Shown: one piece after another, positions 8,498 to 16,697 of the stretch | How the letters are laid out: each line of letters begins with the position of its first letter | Position numbering within the stretch: position 1 is the first letter of the stretch | NCBI RefSeq assembly: GCF_010091925.1 | Contig: NZ_WVID01000009.1 | Span: forward strand, 186,001 to 250,000 | Direction: 5' to 3' | Source of the DNA: Nostoc sp. B(2019) | GTDB taxonomy: Bacteria; Cyanobacteriota; Cyanobacteriia; Cyanobacteriales; Nostocaceae | Length of the DNA: 64,000 nt | Program-made: the position numbers and the translations under genes | The notes under the pieces: generated by a model | The model's input: only the letters and a program-made list of their open reading frames with translations | The model's database searches: none | Told to the model about the DNA's origin: nothing

Positions 8498-9148
8498 TTA
8501 ACGAAAATTAGAATTGTGGCGTACCAAATTCATAAATTCTTCGCGAGTCTTGCCATCTTCTGCAAAAACACCGCGCATCGCACTAGTTACAGTCCAAGAA
8601 CCGGGTTTTTGAACACCACGCATCACCATACACATGTGGGTTGCTTCTACTACAACTGCTACTCCTTGAGGTTTGAGTAACCCTTGCAATGCATCAGCAA
8701 TTTGCACCGTCAGACGTTCTTGCACTTGTAAGCGTCGTGCATACATTTCGCAGATGCGGGCAATTTTAGATAATCCTATCACTTTGCCATTGGGAATGTA
8801 GGCAACATGAGCGCGACCAATTATCGGCAAAATATGATGCTCGCAGGAACTAAAAATATCGATGTCCCGAACCAACACCATTTCATTGGCATTTTCTGTG
8901 AATACTGCTCCATTTAGCAGTTCATTCAAAGATTCATGATATCCCTTGGTGAGAAACTGCAATGCTTTCATCACCCTTTTAGGAGTATCTTTTAGTCCTT
9001 CGCGGTCTGGATCTTCTCCTAATCCAATCAACAAAGTACGCACAGCTTGCATCATTTCTGCTTCTGTTACAGTTTGCTGTTGCTGAGTTGCTAAAGATGA
9101 CAATATTTGATCAGCAGAAGTTAGATCGGGACGAATCGATAGAGTCAT
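8498..9148 (-). CDS. folE: GTP cyclohydrolase I
   Basis: 216 residues, the usual length for type IA FolE. It converts GTP to 7,8-dihydroneopterin triphosphate, the first step to folate, tetrahydropterins and queuosine. The zinc ligands are present: Cys102 and His105 in [19 protein letters not shown] and Cys173 in [30 protein letters not shown] is the conserved substrate-pocket helix. It lies 106 bases downstream of a cobW-like GTPase on the same strand, so the two may be co-transcribed. FolE is a zinc enzyme, which fits that neighbour. Confidence 0.96.
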   Translation of the reverse strand: MTLSIRPDLTSADQILSSLATQQQQTVTEAEMMQAVRTLLIGLGEDPDREGLKDTPKRVMKALQFLTKGYHESLNELLNGAVFTENANEMVLVRDIDIFSSCEHHILPIIGRAHVAYIPNGKVIGLSKIARICEMYARRLQVQERLTVQIADALQGLLKPQGVAVVVEATHMCMVMRGVQKPGSWTVTSAMRGVFAEDGKTREEFMNLVRHNSNFR

Positions 9149-9254
9149 TTTTTGAGTTTTGTGGGAATGTTTGACAAATTAGTCTGTAGTCAGATATCGG
9201 TTGCGATTGACCGCTAACTAGTGACTGAGTGTAACATATCTTTACACTTCTTAA

Positions 9255-10292
9255 TCATACCAAACATTTATGAAGCTGATAGTGAATTTCACTCGTCTCC
9301 AAGTTCCGTCCAATAAAAACTAGTTGATTTTTAGGTGAAGAATGCCAGTCATCAGCGTGTAAGTTGTAACGAGGGCCACTGAGTTGAAAGATATGGCGTA
9401 AGTCGCTATCACTAAACCAAAGAATACCTTTAGCGCGAAACACACCTTGTGGCATTTGTCCAGTAAGAAATTCCTCAAACTTGTGAATATCAAAAGGGCG
9501 ATCGCTTTGGAAAGAAACCGAAACAAATCCATCATTGTCTAAATGATGTGAGTGATGTTCGTGATCGTGATGGTGATGATGCTCATGTTCATGATCATGG
9601 TGATGCTCGTGGTTGTCCTCTTGAGCAAGAGAAGTATATTCATTTGTAGGAGTTAACTCCACATCCAAAATTAATGGTAACGAAACTTGTCCATATTGGG
9701 TATGTAGAATTCTCGCTCCCGCCTTCATTTCGTAGATGTAAGTTTCTAATTCTTTGAGTTTTTCTGAGTTCACGAGGTCAACTTTATTCAGGAGAATAAT
9801 ATCTGCATAAGTTATCTGTTTTAAAGCAGCTTCGCTCTGGAAATGTTCTGCATTAAAAACCTCGGCATCTACTAAGGTGAGGATAGAATCGAGGTTAGTC
9901 AAATCTCTCAACTCTGTGCCCAAAAACGTTAAGATAATTGGCAAAGGGTCAGCAACCCCTGTGGTTTCAATGACTAAATAATCAATGCGGTCTTCTCTTT
10001 CTAAAACGCGATAAACAGCATCAACTAAACCATCGTTTATCGTACAACAAATACAGCCATTGCTGAGTTCTACCATATCTTGATCTACAGAAACTAGTAA
10101 TTGGCTATCAATGTTGATATCGCCAAACTCATTAACTAGTACTGCTACTTTTAAATCTTGTTTGTTTTTGAGAATTTGATTGAGCAGGGTAGTTTTACCA
10201 CTACCTAAAAATCCAGTGATGATAGTAACAGGCATTCCCTTTTTAGGAATATCAAGAATAGCATTAGTAGCTGATTCTTTGAAAGTGTTCAT
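9255..10292 (-). CDS. COG0523/CobW-family GTPase, likely zinc chaperone
   Basis: 345 residues. Walker A is GFLGSGKTT (residues 27-35), the COG0523 metal motif is GCICC (Cys80, Cys82, Cys83), and the guanine-specificity motif is NKVD. A His-rich loop (about residues 228-250, mostly His/Glu/Asp) precedes the CobW C-terminal domain. Such histidine-rich G3E GTPases deliver zinc under limitation. The ATG follows AGAGG. A Zur-like palindrome lies 275 bases upstream and folE directly downstream, so a role in supplying zinc to FolE or its paralogues is a reasonable inference. Confidence 0.9.
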   Translation of the reverse strand: MNTFKESATNAILDIPKKGMPVTIITGFLGSGKTTLLNQILKNKQDLKVAVLVNEFGDINIDSQLLVSVDQDMVELSNGCICCTINDGLVDAVYRVLEREDRIDYLVIETTGVADPLPIILTFLGTELRDLTNLDSILTLVDAEVFNAEHFQSEAALKQITYADIILLNKVDLVNSEKLKELETYIYEMKAGARILHTQYGQVSLPLILDVELTPTNEYTSLAQEDNHEHHHDHEHEHHHHHDHEHHSHHLDNDGFVSVSFQSDRPFDIHKFEEFLTGQMPQGVFRAKGILWFSDSDLRHIFQLSGPRYNLHADDWHSSPKNQLVFIGRNLETSEIHYQLHKCLV

Positions 10293-10566
10293 GTGCTATC
10301 CTCTTGTAGAGTTATTAAAGGTAAAAACTGGTCAAAAAAGCAAAATTTCCAGCGTAATTCTCGCTCAATATCCCCAAAAATCTCTCCAATGAGCCAAAAA
10401 CTGGTCAATGAATCATAATTGGTTGTTGGCGATCGCCATTAGGTTTAGCTCCCCAAAAAGGACTTTTGCACAGCGATCGCCAAAATGTGGGTGCAGATGT
10501 GGCGAATTTGTACAGGTTAATTTTTCCTGGGACTGGGTTAGAGAACTGACCATAACTCACAAATAA

Positions 10567-10581
10567 TGAGAATCGTTATCA
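10567..10581. promoter_or_regulatory. Putative Zur box
   Basis: TGAGAATCGTTATCA is a 7-1-7 inverted repeat, differing little from the cyanobacterial Zur consensus TGATAATNATTATCA. It lies upstream of the zinc-type CobW GTPase. Zur would repress the gene when zinc is sufficient. A Fur site is the main alternative, since the two motifs are related. Confidence 0.6.
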
Positions 10582-10721
10582 TAGTAACGCAAAAAACTCT
10601 GTGCAACACCATCTATGCAAAGGAAAAGCAGAAAACTGCACATTCGTGAGATCCGAACGTTATTTAGGTATTTCTACAGATGGTGAGTAGCTAGATGTAA
10701 TTAAATATTAGATAAGACTTA

Positions 10722-10769
10722 TGTTCGTAGTGTTCGCGTAGCGTCTCGCAGAGAGCGATTTATCGCTCT
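10722..10769. repeat. Dispersed GTTCGCGTAGCGTCTCGCAGA repeat with hairpin
   Basis: The segment around GTTCGCGTAGCGTCTCGCAG resembles those at 27340-27380 and 16755-17110. It ends in a palindrome AGAGCGAT-tt-ATCGCTCT (10752-10769). This is a common Nostoc interspersed repeat type; function unknown. Confidence 0.5.
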
Positions 10770-10868
10770 TTGTAGAGTTTTAAAATATAGTTTTGAAAAT
10801 ACAAAAGTTGAGGTTAAATAAATAAAGTCCGCAAAACTGGACATTTTATTTTTACTTTTAAATTGCTC

Positions 10869-11288
10869 ATGACTTATAAAATTATTGCCAAGTTGAATGA
10901 AAATCAGATTTTAGAACTAGTAGAATTGTACAAAAATGAATTTTGGAGTAAAAGCCGTACGTATCAGCAAGTTGTTAAGATGTTGAACGCATCAGATATT
11001 ATCATTGGTTTAGTAGATGACAGCGAACAATTGATTGGGTTTACTCGCGTTCTCACTGACTTTGTATATAGAGCAACTATTTATGATGTCATCATCAAGC
11101 CGAACTATAGAAATATGGGACTTGGCACTAAATTACTGGATGCAGTGATTAATCATCCCCAGTTAAGCGCAGTTGAAAATATTGCTCTTTACTGTTTACC
11201 AGAAATGATCCCATTTTATGAACGTTGGGGTTTCACAAGTAATGTGGGGGAAATTCAGTTAATGTATATGGGAAAACCAATTACTTAA
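10869..11288 (+). CDS. GNAT-family N-acetyltransferase
   Basis: 139 residues from the ATG at 10869 (MTYKIIAKLNENQ); a TTG two codons upstream is also in frame but less likely. The acetyl-CoA motif A is visible as VIIKPNYRNMGLGTKLLDAV, followed by a motif B region ending in PFYERWGF. Single-domain GNAT; acceptor substrate unknown. It is followed 11 bases later by a cupin gene on the same strand, so the two form a likely operon. Confidence 0.85.
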   Translation: MTYKIIAKLNENQILELVELYKNEFWSKSRTYQQVVKMLNASDIIIGLVDDSEQLIGFTRVLTDFVYRATIYDVIIKPNYRNMGLGTKLLDAVINHPQLSAVENIALYCLPEMIPFYERWGFTSNVGEIQLMYMGKPIT

Positions 11289-11299
11289 AGAAGCTACAA

Positions 11300-11764
11300 A
11301 TGATTATTAAACCAGAAAATGTGCCAAGTCGGACAACTTCGATTTACCCAGATAAATTTAAGCCTCTCGTAGTAGGACGAGCGAAACAGGCATTAGGAAA
11401 TGCGGCGGGATTGAAAAATTTTGGTGTAAACTTAGTCACTCTTGCGCCAGGAAGCTGTTCTGCTCTCAGACATTGGCATACCCGCCAAGATGAGTTTATT
11501 TATGTCATAGAAGGTGAAGTGACGCTAGTTAACAATGCAGGAAAGGAAATCCTTAAACCGGGAATGATGGCAGCTTTTCCAGCAGGGGAAGCGGATGGAC
11601 ACCAACTGGTAAATCACTCCAATGCAGTAGTAGTGTATTTAGAAGTTGGGGATAGAAGCCCTAATGATGAAGGTTACTATCCAGATGATGACTTGATTGC
11701 TAAATCTGCTGCTGATGGCGGTCGAATTTTCACACACAAAGATGGTACTTTGTACGAGAGTTAA
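11300..11764 (+). CDS. Cupin-domain protein
   Basis: 154 residues. The cupin motif 1 is HWHTRQDEFIYVIEGE (His-x-His-x4-Glu), and motif 2 contains PAGEADGHQLVNHS with its His. Length and sequence match the cupin proteins often found next to acetyltransferases in bacteria. The C-terminus (DDDLIAKSAADGGRIFTHKDG) is a typical tail of this group. Probably metal-binding; enzymatic role unknown. Confidence 0.85.
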   Translation: MIIKPENVPSRTTSIYPDKFKPLVVGRAKQALGNAAGLKNFGVNLVTLAPGSCSALRHWHTRQDEFIYVIEGEVTLVNNAGKEILKPGMMAAFPAGEADGHQLVNHSNAVVVYLEVGDRSPNDEGYYPDDDLIAKSAADGGRIFTHKDGTLYES

Positions 11765-11907
11765 GCAGTGGCTCCAAATATAATGAAGTCAACTGCCCCA
11801 CCCACGAGGGGATAGGGCTTGTAACTCAGTCATCTGTTTAGCCACTCTCTTAGGCACACAGCAGTGTTCTATTGCTAGCCCACGATTTCAGACATTCTTC
11901 GGGCTGC

Positions 11908-12396
11908 TTAGACAGGAATTACTAGAGCAATTAGTGAGCGTTTATCGAGCGACTGGACTTTACCTACTTGACTCAGATCAGTTACAACGCGGTCTAGTAA
12001 TTCTCCAGCTTGCTCACGATATTGATGTTCTCGACCTCGTAAACGAACAGCAAACTTCACGGAATCGCCTTTACTCAACCACCCAATTGCTTGTTCGATG
12101 CGTAACTTATAATCAGCCACACCCACATTTAACCCAAACCGAACTTCCTTTACTACTGGTCTAGCACTCTGTGCTTGACGCTTTTTCTTTTGATACTGAA
12201 GTTTGCCATAATTAAGAATCTTTGCAACTGGAGCATCTTTTCCTTCGGAGACTAAAACTAGGTCAAGCTCTACGCTGTTGGCTAACTCCAGTGCCTTATC
12301 TGTGTCGATCAGACCTCGATTGTTATTTTCATGGTCAATCAAGAAAACTTGGGGTGACTTGATTTGCGAGTTAATTAGTTGCTTTTGAATTCCGAT
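11908..12396 (-). CDS. Translation initiation factor IF-3, divergent second type
   Basis: The sequence from INSQIKSPQVFLIDHENNNRG through the C-terminal domain (RLRGREHQYREQAGELLDRV) is IF-3. No ATG lies at the right place. An in-frame stop lies 21 bases upstream, and an AUC codon at 12394-12396 follows GGAG with 9-base spacing; AUU at 12388-12390 is the other choice. IF-3 genes are known to use AUU/AUC starts for autoregulation. The length is then about 162 residues, slightly short at the C-terminus, where the usual basic tail is missing (ends SLIALVIPV). The sequence differs from canonical cyanobacterial InfC, so it is probably a paralogue. Confidence 0.85.
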   Translation of the reverse strand: MGIQKQLINSQIKSPQVFLIDHENNNRGLIDTDKALELANSVELDLVLVSEGKDAPVAKILNYGKLQYQKKKRQAQSARPVVKEVRFGLNVGVADYKLRIEQAIGWLSKGDSVKFAVRLRGREHQYREQAGELLDRVVTDLSQVGKVQSLDKRSLIALVIPV

Positions 12397-12655
12397 AACG
12401 TTTGACTCCGATTTATTCTAAACCTGTAAAGTATCAGCCATGCCCACTTAACACGGCTTTATTGCCTAATTCTATCGTAACTTATGCTCTTCCCTATTTA
12501 CAAAACCTGCACTCCACAAGCATCGGTTCTCTTGGGAATCTCACTTACGCTTTAGCATTCGCTCATAACTATACTCACCCAATATTCGGAACTTGTGTGA
12601 AGCTGTAATAGAGTGAAGAGTCAAACTCTCTTCTGGTGATCAGTTCTCACTTAAT
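12397..12655. other. Intergenic region, no gene supported
   Basis: Between the IF-3 start and the 66-residue gene. An open frame on the plus strand covers much of it but has unremarkable composition and no ribosome-binding site. It probably holds the promoters of both flanking genes. Confidence 0.4.
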
Positions 12656-12856
12656 ATGATTGCAAATATGCCTTCAATTACCTACAACCGCACCGACAGC
12701 CAGCAGCCCCAAAGCATTACTATTAAAGGCTATGTTGTCCGTCCAGGATTACACATTCTCAGCTACGAGCAACTCAAGTTGCTGCGAGAGCAAACACAGC
12801 ACCATTCTCAGTTTGAATATTTAGTGAGCCAAGGTGTGATTAAGTTGACTGGCTAA
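12656..12856 (+). CDS. Small hypothetical protein (66 residues)
   Basis: Begins MIANMPSITYNRTDSQQP; a start at the second Met is possible. It has a compact middle (ITIKGYVVRPGLHILSYEQL) followed by a charged helix and LVSQGVIKLTG. No membrane segment. A strong hairpin follows (12927-12953), consistent with a real transcription unit. No family recognised; no clear ribosome-binding site. Confidence 0.5.
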   Translation: MIANMPSITYNRTDSQQPQSITIKGYVVRPGLHILSYEQLKLLREQTQHHSQFEYLVSQGVIKLTG

Positions 12857-12926
12857 TAGCTGACTGTTCATGGATCGCTCAGAGCAATCCAGTATGGGCA
12901 TTGCTTGCAACTTCAATTGCGTATGT

Positions 12927-12953
12927 CCCCACCTTACTTCGTTGAAGGTGGGG
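12927..12953 (+). terminator. Hairpin CCCCACCTT / AAGGTGGGG
   Basis: A perfect 9-bp GC-rich stem with a 9-base loop, 70 bases after the 66-residue gene. There is no T-run, so it may be a dispersed element rather than a classical terminator. Confidence 0.45.
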
Positions 12954-13024
12954 CGGTAAGGGGGAAAATTGAAGGCTCGATCTCGCAAATAGTTTTTTTG
13001 CCTCAACTTGGTCAGATTCATGGA

Positions 13025-13177
13025 TCAGATGTAACCACAACCATTATTCATCTTTAACTTTACATACAGTTTTGCCACTCTCTCAAACCATTCAACTCCG
13101 CTGCGATTATTTTCCCAATTCCAAACCGCACTTTCCGTAACTCCCACTAAATCAGCTAACTGCCGTTGCGTTAAACT
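13025..13177 (-). pseudogene. XRE-type helix-turn-helix remnant
   Basis: The frame reads SLTQRQLADLVGVTESAVWN and on through WENNRSGVEWFERVAKLY to a stop. This is a recognisable Cro/C1 helix-turn-helix. A stop codon lies directly upstream in the same frame and no start is available, so the gene has lost its beginning. It abuts, in another frame, a WD40-like scrap. Confidence 0.65.
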
Positions 13178-13284
13178 TTACCAGAACTACGTAACGCTTT
13201 TTTTTCATCTGGGGCGATCGCTACTGTATTTACCGAATCTTTATGACTAGTCAGGGTAAAGATTTCTCTTCCCGTCCACAAATG
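13171..13284 (-). pseudogene. WD40-repeat fragment
   Basis: About 37 residues bounded by stops, reading WTGREIFTLTSHKDSVNTVA then IAPDEKKALRSSGK. This is one WD40 blade of the kind found in cyanobacterial WD40 proteins (GREI..L.GHKDSV.AVAI.PDGK). It lacks the rest of the propeller and runs into the XRE remnant after a frame change. Confidence 0.6.
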
Positions 13285-13359
13285 TCAGACAAGGTGTTGT
13301 CATCTGAAGCTAAAAATAGAAGCTAAAAAAATTGATATTCATCTGGAGAAAGAAAACTT

Positions 13360-14361
13360 TTGGTATCAACTTTATTTACATTATTAAACTGGAAATTATG
13401 CTTTTTGCTAGGTATAATTGCATATCATACAATTGTTAGTAGACACGAAAGACTGTATACGAAGCCATTAGGCAATTTGATTAATGTGGATGGTCATAAA
13501 TTACATCTCTATTGCGCTGGTGAAGGAAATATAACAATAGTTTTGGATCATAGTCTTGGAGGAATAGAAGGATATTTACTAGTAGAAGAATTAGCTAAAC
13601 TTACACGAGTTTGTATATATGACAGAGCCGGATATAGTTGGAGCCAATCAAATTGGAAACCGCGTACTAGTGAACAGATAGTTAAAGAATTACACAGTCT
13701 TTTAATTAAAGCAGAAATTGAGCCGCCTTACATCTTAGTAGGGAACTCGTTCGGTACTTATAATATGCGTCTCTATGCTCATCATTTCCCTGAAGAAGTT
13801 GTAGGAATGGTTTTAACAGATGGTTTGCATGAAAAATTGATGTTAGCGATGCCAATCAGTCTCCAGGTTTTGAAATTATTTTTCTCAATTTCTTTTGCGA
13901 TCGCATCTTTTGGAGCTGCATTAGGAATTGTTCGCTTTTTAGGTATACTAGGCACATTTGAAGTTATTAAAAAAGAACTTCGCCAGTTTTCGCCTACATC
14001 ATTAAAAATCGTTAAAACATCTTTTTACTCTGCAAAACATTGGCTAACTATGTTTCGAGAAATGTGGAGTTTGAATACTAGTAGTTATCAAGTCCAGAAA
14101 GCTAACGATTTTGGCATGATTCCAATTATTAATATCAAAGCAAATACTTTTCTAAAGCCTTCTTTCGGAAGGCTTTATTTTTCGATTCAATCAGCCGATA
14201 AACTTCGCAACAAAATGCACTCTAATTTACTCTTGCTTTCAGCTGACTGCCAACAATTATTAGCAGAAAAGAGCGGTCACTTTGTTTGGATAGATCAGCG
14301 AGAAATAATTTTGCAAGCAGTTACACAAATTTTACAAAAAGTTCAAAATACGAATCATTAA
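13360..14361 (+). CDS. Alpha/beta-hydrolase fold protein, membrane-anchored
   Basis: 333 residues with a TTG start supported by an upstream GGAG (about 11 bases). An N-terminal hydrophobic helix (residues 5-25) anchors it. The fold signature is HLYCAGEGNITIVLDHSLGG (oxyanion region) and the nucleophile elbow GNSFG; the likely acid is in LLSAD and the catalytic His in KSGHFVWIDQ. The cap region (about 155-240) is unusually hydrophobic. The substrate cannot be told; esterase or lipase-like activity is likely. Codon use is AT-rich like its intergenic surroundings. Confidence 0.8.
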   Translation: MVSTLFTLLNWKLCFLLGIIAYHTIVSRHERLYTKPLGNLINVDGHKLHLYCAGEGNITIVLDHSLGGIEGYLLVEELAKLTRVCIYDRAGYSWSQSNWKPRTSEQIVKELHSLLIKAEIEPPYILVGNSFGTYNMRLYAHHFPEEVVGMVLTDGLHEKLMLAMPISLQVLKLFFSISFAIASFGAALGIVRFLGILGTFEVIKKELRQFSPTSLKIVKTSFYSAKHWLTMFREMWSLNTSSYQVQKANDFGMIPIINIKANTFLKPSFGRLYFSIQSADKLRNKMHSNLLLLSADCQQLLAEKSGHFVWIDQREIILQAVTQILQKVQNTNH

Positions 14362-14460
14362 CTAGCTGGAGTGCTTACCAGTATAATAGCCTGAATATTG
14401 TTTACCAATACCTGCTGCTCAAACTTCTCTGTGTGTCCTTTGCAGTTCCATATTCTCACT

Positions 14461-15372
14461 ATGTCCACCCAACACATAATCCAAAGTATATATACTGATG
14501 GCGCTTGCACTGGTAATCCTGGGCCTGGCGGTTGGGGTGTCGTTATCTATTTCAGCGATGGCTCAATTCACGAAATGGGCGATGCATCCCCACATACCAC
14601 CAATAATAAGATGGAAATGCAAGCTGCGATCGCTGCTCTAAAGTTCCTGGAAACGTCTGGACAAACTGAACCCGTAACCCTTTATACCGATAGCGAATAC
14701 CTGATTAACTGCGTTACTAAGTGGGTGACAGGTTGGAAAAAGAAAGGTTGGAAAAAGTCAGATGGAAACCCCGTCCAAAACCAAGACCTTTTAGAAACTC
14801 TTGATGAACTCAATAACCGACTAGTAAAATGGCAACACGTCCGGGGACATTCTGGTAACATAGGTAACGAACGTTGTGATGTGATTGCTCGCACCTATGC
14901 TAGTGGCAAAACCCCATCTCTACAACAATTATCTCCCATATATTCTCATAAATCTTTACATTCTTCAAACGACATAAATGTAGCAAAAGTAACTGACAAT
15001 AACGCAAACTCTACAATAATTGACAAAAAGACACAGGAAATCAGTATTTCTAGATCAGAAATAACTATTATGGAACCATCAACTGGGACAGCCGCAGCCA
15101 CAAATGACGAAAAACTGCCTGAGATGAGGGTTTCGCAACTCCGTAACTTGGTCGAAACTCTGCGTATTGCTGATGAAATTGCCGAAAAAGGTTATTTAAT
15201 CACCAGTTCTGAACTAGCAGACTTGATGGATGTTCACGCCAGCGCCGTCACCAGTCGAGGAGATCAGTGGCGCTGGCGAAACTGGATAGTATCACGGGTA
15301 CGTCGTGAAGGTAATCAAATTCTTTGGGAACTGGAACGCGGCGATAAAGTGGGAGGTGAAAGTGAGGAGTGA
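14461..15372 (+). CDS. rnhA: Ribonuclease HI with cyanobacterial C-terminal domain
   Basis: 303 residues from the ATG at 14461; the frame is open further upstream, but the RNase H fold begins here. The catalytic carboxylates are all present: Asp13 (YTDGACTGNPGPGGWG), Glu52 (KMEMQAA), Asp77 (YTDSEY) and Asp140 (GNERCDVIAR), with the basic handle WKKKGWKK. It removes RNA from RNA-DNA hybrids. After a low-complexity linker (about 155-220) comes a second domain (RVSQLRNLVETLRIADEIAE ... SRVRREGNQILWELERG) that looks like a winged-helix, seen in other cyanobacterial RnhA proteins. Confidence 0.93.
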   Translation: MSTQHIIQSIYTDGACTGNPGPGGWGVVIYFSDGSIHEMGDASPHTTNNKMEMQAAIAALKFLETSGQTEPVTLYTDSEYLINCVTKWVTGWKKKGWKKSDGNPVQNQDLLETLDELNNRLVKWQHVRGHSGNIGNERCDVIARTYASGKTPSLQQLSPIYSHKSLHSSNDINVAKVTDNNANSTIIDKKTQEISISRSEITIMEPSTGTAAATNDEKLPEMRVSQLRNLVETLRIADEIAEKGYLITSSELADLMDVHASAVTSRGDQWRWRNWIVSRVRREGNQILWELERGDKVGGESEE

Positions 15373-15425
15373 GCAGGGGGGCAGAGGGACAGGGGAGCAG
15401 GGAGGGACAAGGAGGAAAGGAGGAG
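15373..15425. repeat. G-rich low-complexity tract
   Basis: Between rnhA and cruG: an AG-rich stretch with many GGG runs (GCAGGGGGGCAGAGGGACAG and so on). A very similar purine-rich tract lies inside cruG at about 15676-15737. It is a dispersed low-complexity repeat. Confidence 0.6.
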
Positions 15426-15440
15426 AATAAATATTATCTC

Positions 15441-15488
15441 TTGACTCTTGACTCTTGACTCAGCACTCAGCACTCAGCACTCAGCACT
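15441..15488. repeat. Heptanucleotide repeats (TTGACTC)3 (AGCACTC)4
   Basis: Three TTGACTC units followed by three AGCACTC units and a six-base partial copy. The array overlaps the end of cruG, whose last codons and stop are made of the AGCACTC units read on the other strand. A typical STRR of heterocystous cyanobacteria. Confidence 0.9.
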
Positions 15489-16697
15489 ATATTTGCGTCC
15501 CCGCCACTCGCGTGGAGTGCGGAACGCAGACAAGAAGATTCGTAGCACTGCTATGGGGTCAGCTAAAGGAGAAAGCCAGAACAACCAGCCACCTTTGACG
15601 CTTTTTCGATCATAAGAAGGTGCGATCGCTAATAGCATTGCAAAGCGAATCACCAGTAGAAATAAATTTAGTCCTAGCAGGAGGAGTGGGGGAGTGGGAT
15701 AGGGGGGGAAAGCAAGAGGGAGGGAAAGGAAGAGGTAAGCAAGGACGACTAAAAGAGGTAGACCCTGGACTGCGGAGAGTAGCCATAAATCTCCCCACAG
15801 CTGAGCAGAAGAAGATGCATCTTTGAGGTCGAGACTCCGCCCCCATTCTTTCCATGTCTCCATCGCTCCCTCATACATCCGCACTTTCAATACTTTCGCA
15901 CCATCTAAAAAGCCCACCTTAAACCCTTGAGCAGCAATATTCCGTGCCAAAGTGACATCATCGCAAAAAGAACCACGCGCACTGGTATAACCACCTACAG
16001 CTGCTAAAACAGAACGACGGCACAAAAAGCACTGTCCATTAGCCATTACCCTTTCTGGCTGCTCCGTATTTATCCCAGCTGGGTCAAACCGATAAAGTAG
16101 AGTCATCAACAAAGCCGGTTGTAACCAGCACTCGCCTGGATATTTGAGGATAAACTGAGGCGAAAGAGAAACCAGATCATAGCCTTGTGCTTCGGCTGTC
16201 TTCACTAAACCAGCTATCAAACCCGGATGGGGTTGGATATCAGCGTCCAGTCCCATAAACCACTGACTGTCTTCTGAACTATGCAAAAAGCCGTTATGCA
16301 AAGCCCAAGGACGCCCCACCCAACCCGATGGTAAGGGGTCATCCGTCATTAAGCGAAACCGGGGATCTTGCTGTTGTGCTGCTTTGACTAAATCAGGAGT
16401 GCCATCCTGAGAGTTACTGTCTACAACGATAATTTCCCGGACTTCGTAGCTTTGCCGACTTAAGCCAGCTAACAGAGGGCTAATGCGAAGAACCTCATTC
16501 AGCGTGGGAACGACAACACTAACACTACCCAATAGCTCCGGCGTTGGCTGTTGGGGTTCTATCGGAGGATGGCGTCTTGGCCCCTTCAGCAAGCGCGAAA
16601 GCAGAATCGCCGTTGCTGGTATCTGGATAAGTAGTAAGAAAAGCGATACGGCGCTTTCTACTGTCAAGGCGTTGTCCACTATCAAAATACTTAACAA
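15474..16697 (-). CDS. cruG: Glycosyltransferase family 2, CruG-like (myxoxanthophyll 2'-O-glycosylation)
   Basis: 407 residues. An N-terminal membrane segment, then a GT-A family 2 domain: SVVVPTLNEV, VVDSNSQDGT, the metal-binding GLDADIQPHP, and a conserved CDDVTLARN (acceptor/base region); three C-terminal membrane spans follow. Size and sequence fit CruG, which adds the sugar in myxol glycoside (myxoxanthophyll) synthesis, and cruF lies upstream on the same strand. The start is uncertain (TTG at 16697, or GTG at 16679), with no good ribosome-binding site. Oddities: a G-rich repeat encodes the Pro/Leu-rich insertion LSLPLAFPPYPTPPLLLL, and the C-terminus comes from a heptamer repeat. Confidence 0.85.
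   Translation of the reverse strand: MLSILIVDNALTVESAVSLFLLLIQIPATAILLSRLLKGPRRHPPIEPQQPTPELLGSVSVVVPTLNEVLRISPLLAGLSRQSYEVREIIVVDSNSQDGTPDLVKAAQQQDPRFRLMTDDPLPSGWVGRPWALHNGFLHSSEDSQWFMGLDADIQPHPGLIAGLVKTAEAQGYDLVSLSPQFILKYPGECWLQPALLMTLLYRFDPAGINTEQPERVMANGQCFLCRRSVLAAVGGYTSARGSFCDDVTLARNIAAQGFKVGFLDGAKVLKVRMYEGAMETWKEWGRSLDLKDASSSAQLWGDLWLLSAVQGLPLLVVLAYLFLSLPLAFPPYPTPPLLLLGLNLFLLVIRFAMLLAIAPSYDRKSVKGGWLFWLSPLADPIAVLRIFLSAFRTPREWRGRKYSAEC

Larger units (their letters stand above)
10293..10868. other. Intergenic region with Zur-like site and dispersed repeat
   Basis: 576 bases between the divergent GTPase and acetyltransferase genes. It holds the 7-1-7 palindrome at 10567-10581 and a dispersed repeat with a hairpin at 10722-10769. 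No convincing open frame is seen. Confidence 0.6.

Noticed and set aside
12402-12608. 68-codon frame upstream of the 66-residue gene
   Set aside because: No ribosome-binding site, no domain-like pattern, and it overlaps the likely IF-3 promoter.
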